Shown here in pieces: positions 36,206 to 47,050 of a stretch of DNA of 64,000 nucleotides. Below the pieces are notes generated by a model that saw nothing but the letters and a program-made list of their open reading frames with translations, did not search any database and was not told where the DNA came from. Positions within the stretch are counted from its first letter, which is position 1. Each line of letters starts with the position of its first letter. This DNA comes from Rhizopus arrhizus (lineage: Eukaryota > Mucoromycota > Mucoromycetes > Mucorales > Rhizopodaceae): positions 704,501-768,500 of the forward strand of contig JAKZZE010000005.1 in the NCBI GenBank assembly GCA_024220505.1. The letters run 5' to 3'. Made by a program: the position numbers and the translations under genes.

Positions 36206-37125
36206 AAACAAGCATTCTTGCACAAAATATTTTTTTCCGACAAAGGTTAAAATAGGGACGTACAAAATACGATAAGACAAAAAAGATACGGTTTCTTTAT
36301 TAAAACAAATGACGGTTTACATACTAAACCATCAATCGTTGAAAATGAAGTGATATTATCTAGTCGTTTAATAAGATTCATACGGTGGCAGTTGAAATAT
36401 TCTAAATGTTAGGTCATTATTGATGTATTATTCTAGATAATTGGGTTGTCAATGTTTATTAGGTAAGTTAATAAGTATGATGTGATATAGTTATGGATGT
36501 TTTGCATATGCATCATTGATGATAGAAAGACGGTGGTAAGAGGGTGTTTCTGTGTATCGTAGTGGACAAATCGAAATTAGAGGAAATAAGTTTATCACGA
36601 CTCCAACTAGCGCTAATAGAGACAAAGATCATTAAAAGGCCGTATTACTATGAAAAATATTAGCAAAGGGATAATGCTATTGAGTGAAACAATATGCTGA
36701 TTACTTATTTTTAAATTTTCAAAAACAAGTTGGCTTTATCAAATGTGTAATGAAAAGTATTAATCCAATAATCACCGTTCAGAAGTACTGAATAGCTACT
36801 GTCCATACTGGGAAAGAGTCCAAAGTTGAAGGATTAAGCAGACAGGGGTTGATATCTTACAAAGTTCCCCAATAGGTTACCCAGTTGTCGATACGCATTA
36901 AATGCTAGTCCAAGTCATTGGTTATTGTGCTGATATGAAAAGGATATGGACTCCCAAGGGTATAAGTAAATCTATGAAACTGTCTACGTCATTATTTTGA
37001 AAAAGTTGTATTCTTTGTGATACCCGTAGTGAAATTCTACTATTAAAGAAGAATTTTATTGATAATATTTTTTTTTTTTTAAAAAAAATAACCCAATTGA
37101 CCACATAATACTAATGTATTGTATT
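36206..37125. other. Spacer, no supported gene
   Basis: AT-rich. A T14/A8 block lies near 37067-37089. No coding evidence. Confidence 0.45.
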
Positions 37126-37801
37126 GCCCGGGTCAGTTCTGAATGGGGAGAGAAGTGCTAAAAAACCTTTTGATAGGCAAAAGGGAAAAATGATAAAGAA
37201 GGGAAGAGGGGAAAAGAAGACATGTAACAAAATATTAGATTTACGGTTTACATAACCAAGTTACCAGCTTGGTACCAAGAGGAGGAGTTTCTGGAGGGAG
37301 CTTGCCATGGTGCAGGTAATCAAGTTCAAAAAGGATAAGGCAGATGGCTGGCCACCGAATCGTCCAGGCGGAATATGTTGTGGAGGCAGGTCGACCTAGT
37401 GTTGAAGGAGGCTTCGGACGTTTTTTGGGGAGCTTGTTCAGCAAGAAAGACAGGGGATCAGGTTCAGATAAGGGCATTTGTAACCGGCGATGCATATGTA
37501 AGCACCAAATGGCATGCGATCGTGTAAACTTTTCTGTTGGATGAAAAATGCATGGCTTGGACTCTCCACCAGGTAATCATCCAAGGCGCCATCGGACTAA
37601 TCGGCTGCGTTCAGCATAAGACATAGGTAGCCAAAGGATGGGGTCGATATCTAATGTTGGGCGGCAGGCAAACAAAAGAACCGAGTTGTGACCGTTGCGT
37701 CGCTCGTCCAAATTGTTGTCCAAGTATTCTTCACATACTGCTACAAACAACCGAGGGTCAAGATCATCATCATCATCAATGGAATAGTGAAATTCTACCA
37801 C
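37126..37801 (-). mobile_element. LINE 3' fragment with a single nonsense codon
   Basis: The minus strand reads LDPRLFVAVCEEYLDNN, then IDPILWLPMSYAERSRLVRW, RLG, a TGA (probably from TGG), LPGGESKPCIFHP, SHAIWCLHMHRRLQMP, LSFLLNKLPKKRPKP and WTIRWPAICLILFELDYLHH, ending at 37241. It is the best preserved of the LINE ends here, with the C-x-x-H...H...C..H..H cluster intact. The tail reaches the GCCCGGGTCAG motif at 37126. The 5' end at about 37801 abuts the first exon of the next gene, so it may have inserted into that gene. Confidence 0.8.
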
Positions 37802-37879
37802 TCTTTTGCTTTAAAAATGCATAATCTTGCAGATGTTAAGGTAAAAAATAATAGAGAAAAGACATTTTTACGTTCTCTG

Positions 37880-39117
37880 TATTTTGACTACAAAGTTTAA
37901 AGTGGTTCGTTCATGGCAATGATTTTAGTAAAGAGTTGTTGCAATTTAGGGAGATATGTAAAGAAGAAGGAACAAAGGGAGAAAAACTACGAAGCAGTAT
38001 TGATGAATTGTAAGTCGTTATTGCATCAACCCTTTTTGTGTAGTAAATAAACTTTCTATTGCTTGTAGGGCATTAAACAGTGTTTTCTTCATATCTTCCA
38101 AACACAATAAGTATACTGGAATTTCAGAAAGCACGTATAAAGCAATGATTCAAGAGCTTGAAGAGAAGTATGATGTTGGAGAAGAAGTCGATTTAGTCGA
38201 ACTTGATCAGTTTGAAGTTGAAGAGTTAAGGAAAATATACAAAGTAATTTACCATGACAAATATAATTTATAATTGTTGTCAACAATGATCAATGGCTTC
38301 TATAACTGCAGCTTGCAAAGAAAGACATTGAAAAAGCAAAAAGAGGGACAAATAATTTGATGTTTGATGTAGAAGGAATGAAAGAAAACATGTGCCAATC
38401 CATTGTAAACTTGTAAGAGATTATAGTTAGAATATGCTGTTAAATTATTAATAAAAGTCGGCTTTTTTGCTCAGTTTAAATGAACACGGTTCGCCTTTCC
38501 CCTCTCGTTACAATGAGGACATCTTCACTAAGAAATTTGTTACTCCATTGCTATCACCTTTCTTCAGAGAAAATAAATACTTGAAACAGTTTGGGTAAGA
38601 ATCTCAGCTATGAACAAGACAAGTAAAACAGCGTTTCCTGAATGACTTACTTCCTTTTTTTAAGCAATGATGATGAATCTAACGGCAGCAAAGAAAGAAG
38701 GGGAACTTATGGCAGAAAATCAGATGGTAGACTGAAAATAGTCTATAAAGAGCACATACAACAAATTCTGCACATAGAAATAAAAAGTCCCAACGTTGTA
38801 TCGGAAGATCAAGCACACCATCCGGACTTTACTAAACTAGGAAACTTATGAAGGATGAAGTGGATATGATACTGAAAAGAGACTTTCCAGAAGATACACC
38901 TGTATTTGGCATTTTGGTGGGAGGTAATAACATTAGATGTCAAGAAAAGTAATTACTAATATGAAAGCGTAACTTCAATAGGGCATCACACCAATGTATT
39001 TGTTATGGATCTGGTGTATACAAAAGTATACTGATTGTTCGAAATTGGATCTTTCTTTTTCCCTCGTAATGCACAAGATTTGAACAGACTTGACGATGTG
39101 TTCGATACAATGACCAA
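37880..39117 (+). pseudogene. Copy IV of the multicopy (nuclease-like) family, multi-exon
   Basis: At least seven exons with GT-AG introns in phase: KWFVHGNDFSKELLQF...SSIDEL / ALNSVFFISSKHNKYTGISE / KLAKKDIEKAKRGTNNLMFD / LNEHGSPFPSRYNEDIFTKK, VTPLLSPFFRENKYLKQFG / NDDESNGSKERRGTYGRKSD, GRLKIVYK, ILHIEIKSPNVVSED / GHTNVFVMDLVYTKVY, FEIGSFFFPRNAQDLNRLDD. NEDIF, KSDGRL and IEIK have the spacing of a PD-(D/E)XK core. One frameshift (after HHPDFTKLG, about 38848) and one TGA (about 39030) interrupt it. A possible last exon (TPTIVEQYEALYQAFLQIG, 39164-39270) lacks a clear acceptor. The 5' end is lost next to the LINE at 37801. Confidence 0.6.
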
Positions 39118-40880
39118 ATTAAATGTAATACTATGTATTATGCTTTTTTTTTTTGGGGGGGAACACTCCTACCATCGTCGAGCAGTACGAGGCTCTATAT
39201 CAAGCTTTTTTGCAAATCGGGTTATCCTTTCTCTTACCTCAGCATTTTCTAGAGTTCGATTCATAAATGTCTCTCTTGTCTTATCGTTATAATCATTGTA
39301 ATAAGTTAGTATGCTTTGGTTTTATTTTGATAACAGCTTTTTAACTTTATATTATCACTTTTCTTCATAATTTTTCTCTTCAATAGACTTGTGGGTGTCT
39401 AAATAGGAGCTTTGAGAGATAATAGTTTCCAGTACAATGTTGAAATTTGTGATCTGCGCTAGAACATCCTCCATAGGGTCGAAAATTTTATTTCTTGCTT
39501 GTTATAGACATTTTCCTACTCATCTTTATAAAAGAAAGTACTCATTTTTGCGAAGCTTTGAAGAAAAAAAAGAAAAGTCGACCCGGTTTTAAAAATCTCG
39601 AAAAGCTTATATTATTTTTCTGGCCAATTTGATTTAACCTATTGTGACATTTTCCCTCAATCAAAAAGACAAATTTTATTGACATGAATAGACAACTAGA
39701 TTTTATTTAAGGACAATTATTTTCAGCTTAGTATCATTAAATTTGGGCAAAGTGAAGTTTATTTTTTAGTAAAGGACATTTAATTTTTGCAATGTGACAG
39801 TATTTACCGTTCTCACTGTATTCCACATTAAACCTGTGTTACGGAACTATTTAAAAATATCAGCCCATCTCTTCTCATTTGAGGGAAGAGACTATTTCTA
39901 TACACTAAACCTTTTTGCAAATGTTTTCATGTGCACTTTCAGAAATAGCTTAAACCAAGGCTGTAAAATAAGCATGCAATTTACAGGTAGAATGGACAAA
40001 AAAAAAGCTATTAAAGAATATGGTTTACACAAGGAGCTTCAATATCTTATTTCTTTTAATTCTTTTGAATAAAAGTGGATTTGGTATTAATTGTTTTCAT
40101 TCAATAGTATTACTACGTTGCGTCGATCGCTTTTTATTTTTATTTTTTTTATTGTAACAAATTTCATAGAGTGACGTGCTTGATGTTACTGTACGAAGAC
40201 CTGTTATTCATGTACATCTATTTTTGGTTAGTTTCCAGACAAAAGTGAGCAGGCGATCTCATCATTGAAACAGCGGATAATAAGTTAAGTGACATGTAAT
40301 ACAATAGCTAAAAAATACAACCATTTCATCTTTTTACCGAGAAAAATTATCAATTCATGTGCGTTTTGCCATATTTTGTCAATTTTTTTTTCTTTTTTAT
40401 TATTTTTAGCATGAGTCTTTCTATAAAAAGAATAATATTTTGTATCTGTGATAGCTTCCAGACCACTTTTTAAAACCAGAACAATTATCGCAGATCATCT
40501 TGGTGATCCTTTCTTATTGGCTAGTTTGGTTATTAAAAAAATGCATTTTCAGCTTTATTCCTTGAATAAAAATGAATAGTAGACAGATGGTATGATAAAA
40601 AACATTTATAGTGTTTATATATAGCTTTTACAAATGTATTATACTTCTTTTCTACAAGTGCATCTACAGCAACAAGTTACAATACATAAAAAGTAAGAGA
40701 TTCTGACTCTTTTTTGGTTAGTATTTAATTTGAATTGACTTCACCTGAGGGCTTAGTAACATTAATAGCAACAGTAGCTAAGAGATTTAATTAACATTCT
40801 AAAATTGAAATTGCTCATAATAATTATTTCAAATTAAGAAGGCCGAGTTCCCGCAATTAAACTTACAAAGAAAAAACGAG
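39118..40880. other. Intergenic, upstream region of the KRE9-like gene
   Basis: AT-rich. The 92-codon frame at 39794-40072 has no recognisable motif. Contains the promoter region of the secreted protein gene, including its TATA box. Confidence 0.5.
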
Positions 40881-40888
40881 TATAAATA
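40881..40888 (+). promoter_or_regulatory. TATA box (TATAAATA) of the KRE9-like gene
   Basis: TATAAATA lies 67 bases upstream of the ATG and is followed by a T-rich stretch, a good position for a core promoter giving a short 5' UTR. Confidence 0.6.
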
Positions 40889-40947
40889 GTTGTCAGGATT
40901 TCTTGTTTACTTTTTTTTTTATCCTTTTTTTAAGCTACTAATTAAAT

Positions 40948-42462
40948 ATGAAGACTTCTTTCCTTGCTATTCTTGTTGCTGCTGCTGCTCTTATCGAAGC
41001 TGCTCCTCAAACTTCACCATCTACTTCTGCTGATGCTGCTTCCTCTAGCACAGCTGCTTCTAGTGGAAACTCAACTGATCCTGTTGTCATCACTGAACCT
41101 GTCCAAGGTGCTACTTGGACTCCAGGCTCTTCTCAAAACGTTACTTGGCAAAATGTTCAGCAAGGTGTCGAGACTTTAATTATTAATTTGATGAAGGGTG
41201 ATGCTACTGCTCTTCAACTTGTTCAAGCTTTGGCTTCCGGCGTTGATGCTTCAAAGGGATCCACTTTAGTTGACGTTCCCTCTAATGTTACTGAAGGAAC
41301 CTATTCCGTTGCTGTTGGTAGCGATTCTACTCATTTGGCTTATATGGGTGGTGTGATCGTCTCAAACAGTGCTGGTAATAGCTCCACCACTGCTAGTGGT
41401 GCCTCCGCTACTGCTAGTGGTACGCCTTCTACCGTTGCTGATGCTGCTACTGTGGGCTCTGAAGACGACTCTGCTGATGCTACTGAAGATGCTGACTCTA
41501 CTGAAGACAGCTCTGCTGACGCTACTGAAGATGCCGATTCTACTAAAGATGCTGATTCCACTGAGGATGCTGACTCTACTAAAGATGCTGATTCCACTGA
41601 AGATGCTGACTCCACTGAAGACAGCTCTGCTGACGCTACTGACGACTCTACTGATGCAACTGAAGATGCTGACTCTACTGAAGACAGCTCTGCTGACGCT
41701 ACTGACGACTCTACTGATGCAACTGAAGATGCTGACTCTACTGAAGATAGTTCTGCTGACTCTACTGAAGATAGTTCTGCTGACTCTACTGAAGATAGTT
41801 CTGCTGACTCTACTGAAGATGCCGATTCTACTGAAGATACTGACTCTACTGAAGATAGTTCTGCTGATGCCACTGAAGATGCCGATTCTACTGAAGATTC
41901 ATCAGACACTTCTGATGATTCTACTCTTGCTAAGAGAGCTGAACCCTCAGATTCTACAGCTAGTGCTGGTGCCTCCGATTCTACTTCTGGTACTGAGGCA
42001 AGTGCTGGGGCCTCTGATTCCAACTCTGCATCTGGTGCATCCGAATCTGGCGCTGCTGCTTCTGGTGCTGCTGGGTCTGGAGCTTCTGAATCTGGCGCTG
42101 CTGCTTCTGGCGGTGCTGCTTCTGGCGCTGCTGCTTCCGGTGCTGCTGCTTCCGGTGCTGCTACTTCTGGCGCTGCTGCTTCTGGCGCTGCTGTTTCTGG
42201 TGCTGCTGCTTCTGGTGCTGCTGCTTCTGGTGCCCCTACTTCTGGTGCTGCTGCATCTGCTACTGGTATCAAATCTGCTGCTAGTGCTGCTGCTTCCGGC
42301 GCCTCTACTGCTAAAGGCTCTGCTTCTGGAGCCTCTGCTTCTGGAGCACGTTCCACACCTTCCAGCTCTTCTACTTCTTCTACATCTGCTGGTATGCGAA
42401 ACATGGTCTCTACATTCGCTTTGGCCATTCCCGCTGCTCTTTTGGCTATGACAGGTTTCTAA
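40948..42462 (+). CDS. Secreted GPI-anchored KRE9/KNH1-like mucin with acidic and ASGA repeats
   Basis: Single exon, 504 residues. A signal peptide (MKTSFLAILVAAAALIEA) is followed by a Ser/Thr-rich linker and a KRE9/KNH1-type domain at about residues 45-135 (VVITEPVQGATWTPGSSQNV, STLVDVPSNVTEGTYSVAVG). Then comes an acidic DADSTEDSSADATED repeat region (about 170-325), a dibasic LAKRAE at 329-330, an ASGAAASGA repeat region (about 340-450) and a C-terminal hydrophobic tail (FALAIPAALLAMTGF) after small residues, as expected for a GPI signal. Such proteins reside at the plasma membrane or wall and are linked to beta-glucan assembly. Codon use is strongly biased (GCT, TCT, ACT), suggesting high expression. 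Repeats create long false frames on the other strand and in +2. Confidence 0.9.
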   Translation: MKTSFLAILVAAAALIEAAPQTSPSTSADAASSSTAASSGNSTDPVVITEPVQGATWTPGSSQNVTWQNVQQGVETLIINLMKGDATALQLVQALASGVDASKGSTLVDVPSNVTEGTYSVAVGSDSTHLAYMGGVIVSNSAGNSSTTASGASATASGTPSTVADAATVGSEDDSADATEDADSTEDSSADATEDADSTKDADSTEDADSTKDADSTEDADSTEDSSADATDDSTDATEDADSTEDSSADATDDSTDATEDADSTEDSSADSTEDSSADSTEDSSADSTEDADSTEDTDSTEDSSADATEDADSTEDSSDTSDDSTLAKRAEPSDSTASAGASDSTSGTEASAGASDSNSASGASESGAAASGAAGSGASESGAAASGGAASGAAASGAAASGAATSGAAASGAAVSGAAASGAAASGAPTSGAAASATGIKSAASAAASGASTAKGSASGASASGARSTPSSSSTSSTSAGMRNMVSTFALAIPAALLAMTGF

Positions 42463-42662
42463 ACTACCATAATAGAAAATGTTCTTTATTTATTAAGCAT
42501 ATCCCGACTGTATAATCCTTATCTATTCTCAATAAATGTATTAGCTTTAAATTAAACATTTTTTTTCATTCCAAAAATGACTTCAGTCAATGATTCTTAT
42601 TTTAGATGCGAACCAAACTTAGAAAAACAACTTTTGACAAACACGAGTTTTATTTCAATGTT

Positions 42663-44952
42663 CTAGTAATTATTTATTTCACTTGTTTTTTTATGAACTA
42701 AGATTTTGGGTCTAGGAGGTATAATTGGCACTACGAAAGAAAAATTAATTATTTTTATTATACACAGAAAATTAATGCTTACCCCTATCATTATATAACA
42801 AAGCTTCATGATCCCATCCGTAATTTCTCATAAATTGATGTGAAGCACGTGTAATAATCTGATCATTATGAACATTAATTTCTGCCAAATCTACTACTTT
42901 AGAATCTCTTTCAGAAAGCTTTATTACATCATCAAAGCTGTCCGGTCGACTCTCCAAAGTACTGAGCGAAGCATTAGTTGTTGTACTATTACAACTTGCG
43001 CTAAGTCTCATGAATGAACTTGTGTTACTGATGAGCGAACTTGCGTAATGACTGCCAACACTGTTGCTTCGAGCTACTCCACTTGTATTTTGCTTTGAGC
43101 TTGTTCGAGGTGGTTCACGTAATAGACTCAGCTCATCCACTGTATTTTGACTGACCCAGGGTCGCATCAAGATATACTGTGTGACCAAGTTAGACTGCTC
43201 TTCAACATCAAGATCATCCTCACCACCAAGCAGACTTGTCTCACTCGTATTTTCTAAATGACCGTTTCCAAAGCCCATGGCGCCTCCTAATTTACCAAAA
43301 CTTGACTTACTGCGATAAAGAGCTTGTGAGAAAGTGGGTCGAACAGGACTTACTGTTTTTTGAACTGTCTTCGCATAAATATTGTTTGGCTTTTTGTCGT
43401 AAGACGGGCAAGACTGAAACAGTTTGAGTGTATTCAAAAGTCTTTGTACTCGAGCATCGGCTTGAAGAATCTCTATTCTGCTCAGCCCAGATAAGTTTTG
43501 TTTGACAAGGGGTGATTGATGTTGAACAGCAGCCAAAAGATATGTCATGTCATGTATAAAAGTACCCAAGAAGGGAACTGTTGGTCTTTTAGCGTGTTCT
43601 GATTGAATCTTGTTTTTGCCGTCGGATGTAATGATGCCCATGTGCTCCCGATATTTTTCATAATTATTGGATTCAGACATGAGCTCATTTAGAGTATCTA
43701 GTCTTGATAGGCTCTTTTTTGGAACATAGCCCCATGTTCGTTTTAACCGCTGAACAGGTGGGGTTCCCAATGCGGAGACAATGGCTTTCAGTGTTTGGTA
43801 ATTGTTTAGCTCTTGACATTTGATGGCGATTTTGATCCAATGATGAATATGCTGGGCTCTTGAAGATGCTTCTTGAGGTAATATAATGGAATGTTCAATA
43901 ACTCGAGTAATGAAATTAAAGAAATCGGTGGATGCTGTAATACGTGGATGAGGTTCCTTGGGTGAATGAGTAAGTAGAGCTTGCGAGGGAATAGCTGAAA
44001 AAATAGCAGATTCGATACGAGTGATTTGATAAGCAACTACACCAGGTCGAAAGTGTAAAATTGATGGAATAGTGGCTGCTGTCATATGCACAGTACGAAT
44101 TCTGTTTAATGTTTGCTTGGCTTCCGCAACATATGGGGTATATTTTGAAATAGCATCATCTATCTCACTTTTAGTCATATGGCTGTTTATCCCTTGTTGT
44201 ATAGAGCGTTTTTGTGCGCGGTACTCGTTTAGTGAAAGTTCGAGTTCGTCTAGTTTTGCTTGCAATACTTTGTGTGTGGTAATAAGAGGTGGTACTGGTA
44301 TATATGGTGTATTGCTTGCGTTTGTAGATGGTATCAAGCTATCGTTGTTATTTGTTTGTGCTAGCACAAGGTTATGAGGATCAATTTCTCCATTTGGTAC
44401 ATGAGCAAGTGCTGTTTCTTCTATTGATATCTTATTACACAGTACTATTCTATAGCTATTTTTATTTTTTACCGGAATCGTGTGTTAATGGAAGAGCAAT
44501 AGGTAAAGGTCGAATACGTTTTGGTGACAAGACCGGCTTGTTACTTGTACTGGGCTTTGGTGGTAAAGGAGGAGGAGAGGCTTTGCGAGTTGAGATGGAA
44601 TGATATTCTACAATTCTCTCTACTTCATCAACACAATTACGCAACATGCACAGCAAGGTATCATAATGTTGTGGCTTTGAAACTATAGCTAAAGAAGAAG
44701 CTTCATTAAACAAAAAAGTACACATCTATATAGGATAAACCTTACAAGAATGTATAAACTTTATATCAAATAAAGGCTTAATGGCATTTTGAGCTGTTGT
44801 TAGATACAGATGATATGCGTCCTAATACGTAAATAGGAAAAGGATGAGAAAGAGATGAATACCATATATGATTCGAGATTTACTTTTGTTTGTCCACTAT
44901 CAAAATGGCGAGATGCAGTATTAAATGAAAGTTGAAGATCTTCCATCACCAT
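42663..44952 (-). CDS. Ras guanine-nucleotide exchange factor with MIT-like N-terminus
   Basis: The start is MVMEDLQLSFNTASRHFDSG (44952). A short exon, DAYHLYLTTAQNAIKPLFDI, joins through CTTCTTCTTTAG to SIVSKPQHYDTLLCMLRNCV. These helices resemble a MIT-type bundle. A proline motif (PPPLPPKP) follows, then, via HDS/EETALAHVPNG, the large exon. The RasGEF catalytic core is PGVVAYQITRIESAIFSAIP, FFNFITRVIEHSIILPQEAS, HHWIKIAIKCQELNNYQTLK, RLKRTWGYVPKKSLSRLDTL and TVPFLGTFIHDMTYLLAAV. It should catalyse GDP/GTP exchange on Ras, several of which lie in this window. The frame can stop at 42772, or splice at GTAAGC into a terminal exon (PIIPPRPKILVHKKTSEI) ending at 42663. No separate RasGEF-N domain is evident. 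Confidence 0.85.
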
Positions 44953-47050
44953 TTATTTTAGTTGAGAATAAAGGAAAGAATAATATAATAAAGTCAAATG
45001 GGTTTTTTTATCTCTTAATAAAGAGAATTCAGTGATAATGAAAAGAAGTAGAGCCTAAAATGTCAACTTTATCAAATGAGGAAAACCGTTTAATTGGTTC
45101 TCAGATTATCCTCTGTTACTTTTTTTATGCTATGCATTTTCTGCCGATTATTTGAATTACTGCATTGTCTAGTATAACAAATTTTAATCAAAAGTAGCAT
45201 TAATAATGAAAGTTCTTTTGCTGGCTTTATTTTATCTAGCAAATACCTATGAAGATCAATAGGAAGCACAATTCAAATTCTTTTCATTATAGACTTGTAG
45301 TATAATCGGAATCGGAATCATTGAACACTTTGTGTAACTAAATCTGGTATCTTCCAAATACTCCTTTAGCTTCCCAGAAAACCGGTAAGTTAAGACAGTT
45401 GTATACAAGCATATACCTATTCTCTACAAGTATTGATGTTCCATCTTTTTTTGGTTATCTTTAAAATGTATTGTTAACGATAAAATATTATTCATAAATA
45501 AACTTTTCAACCCAAATCGAAACTTTTCAGGAGGAAAAAGATGAGGATGCGTTTACCGCTTAAAAGTATTGTGTAAGGTTGTACTTGGGTACATCATAGG
45601 CCCGTTCCAATTTTTATACCAATAAGGAAAATAATACAAGTAAAAGGATTTGATAACAAGACTGCTGTTTAAAAGAATAATTGCAATGTTTATGTGCGTA
45701 AATGAAAATAGAGTTCCAATTAACAACGGGGCATTTTTTACGTTATATAAAGCATAATATCGAACACAACTATAATAAAAGTAATCAAACTTTGTACTTC
45801 TGTTGAAGCGAAAACCATTTCTTCTCATTGCTCAAGCTGAAAAAGATATTGATCCGAATGTGACTCAAGCATCATTGATATTAAAAGTGTATAATTATTA
45901 CTGGCAATAGGCTCAATACTTTCTTTTTTCTCTTTTTTTTTATGTCAGCCCAGTGCCTCTTCTCAAGTAATAAATTCAGAAAATAAAAAACTTTGTCCAT
46001 CATCTCATAAACGATAAATGGACTAGCATTGATTTTGCTGAGTTTTTTACTACTCTTAATTAAAAGGAATCCATCCTCCTTGACTTACTTTTTGAAGCAA
46101 CATGCCACCAATTAAATTAGGTGCCACAGGCTAAAATTCTTCCTCGTGTGAAAGCACTTTGTAGTACAGCCAGCGCACAGTTGCATTAGACAAACGTGAA
46201 AACTTCTTAATTTTGGCAGGTCGAGAGTTTTCAAGGTCATTGATGAGACAGTAAGCTACAAAAAGAAAAAATAAAAGCTTTTATAAAGCTTTTTTCTTTA
46301 TCTTTTTGCTGTTGTCAAATGGCTTTCGAGGCTTTCCTCTCCCCTTCTGACAGTTGACCATAATACTTAAGATTGTTGCTTCCTTGGCTCTTTCCGTAAG
46401 TATGTTGCCTGGAATAAGAGGGTAAGATGAAAAAACGAACATGCTAGAAAAACTGAATACTGAATTTGACAAGTATGCGTACCTAATCTTATAGATGCTT
46501 GAAACAATAGTAAATCAGTAATAAAAGTGTTTGTTTCTATTAGCACATGTCTTTATTTCATCCAAAATTCAAGGAATCCATTAGTATTCGAATGTCTCAA
46601 GAGAAATGCTTTTGCGTTGACAAAAAACAAGTGTTTAAACGTACTATTTAATACTATTTATTGCTATACTAATATTTGGAACTTGAGGGACGGTATACCT
46701 AAAAGTCTGCTTCTACTGTCAAAATAATGTGGGAAGGAATAGTGAATCATTAGAAATGTACAATAAAGCAGAGAGGGTCTTTTGCCTGTTATTGCATCTC
46801 TAAACACTTTAATAATGTTCACATATAAAATGTGATAAACCGCCCAAGATTATCGTGTTTCACTATTTTTTTTTCATTCTATATTGTAAAAATACATATA
46901 AACTAAGTACAATAAAAGCAGCAAAACTAATTTCGAATCCAAAAAAGGCTTTTTTGAATGCATTTTGCTTAAAATTAGACAAAGGTTTAATCATAAACAA
47001 TCAATACGTTGAAAAAATTGCTCAAGAATATAACCCAATCGAGGAAACGC
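44953..47050. other. Intergenic, no supported gene
   Basis: AT-rich. Minus-strand frames at 45553-45828 and 46281-46472 and a possible exon at about 46150-46260 (INDLENSRPAKIKKFSRLSN) show some coding character. I could not join them with splice sites or recognise a family. Confidence 0.4.

Noticed and set aside
41340..42451. Two ~360-codon frames (minus strand 41340-42428 and plus 41369-42451) overlapping the mucin gene
   Set aside because: They arise from the repetitive, codon-biased GCT/TCT/ACT sequence of the real gene. Their Leu- or Ala/Glu-only compositions have no domain content.
45553..46472. Two short minus-strand frames as exons of one gene
   Set aside because: No donor/acceptor pair joins them in phase and no family could be recognised.
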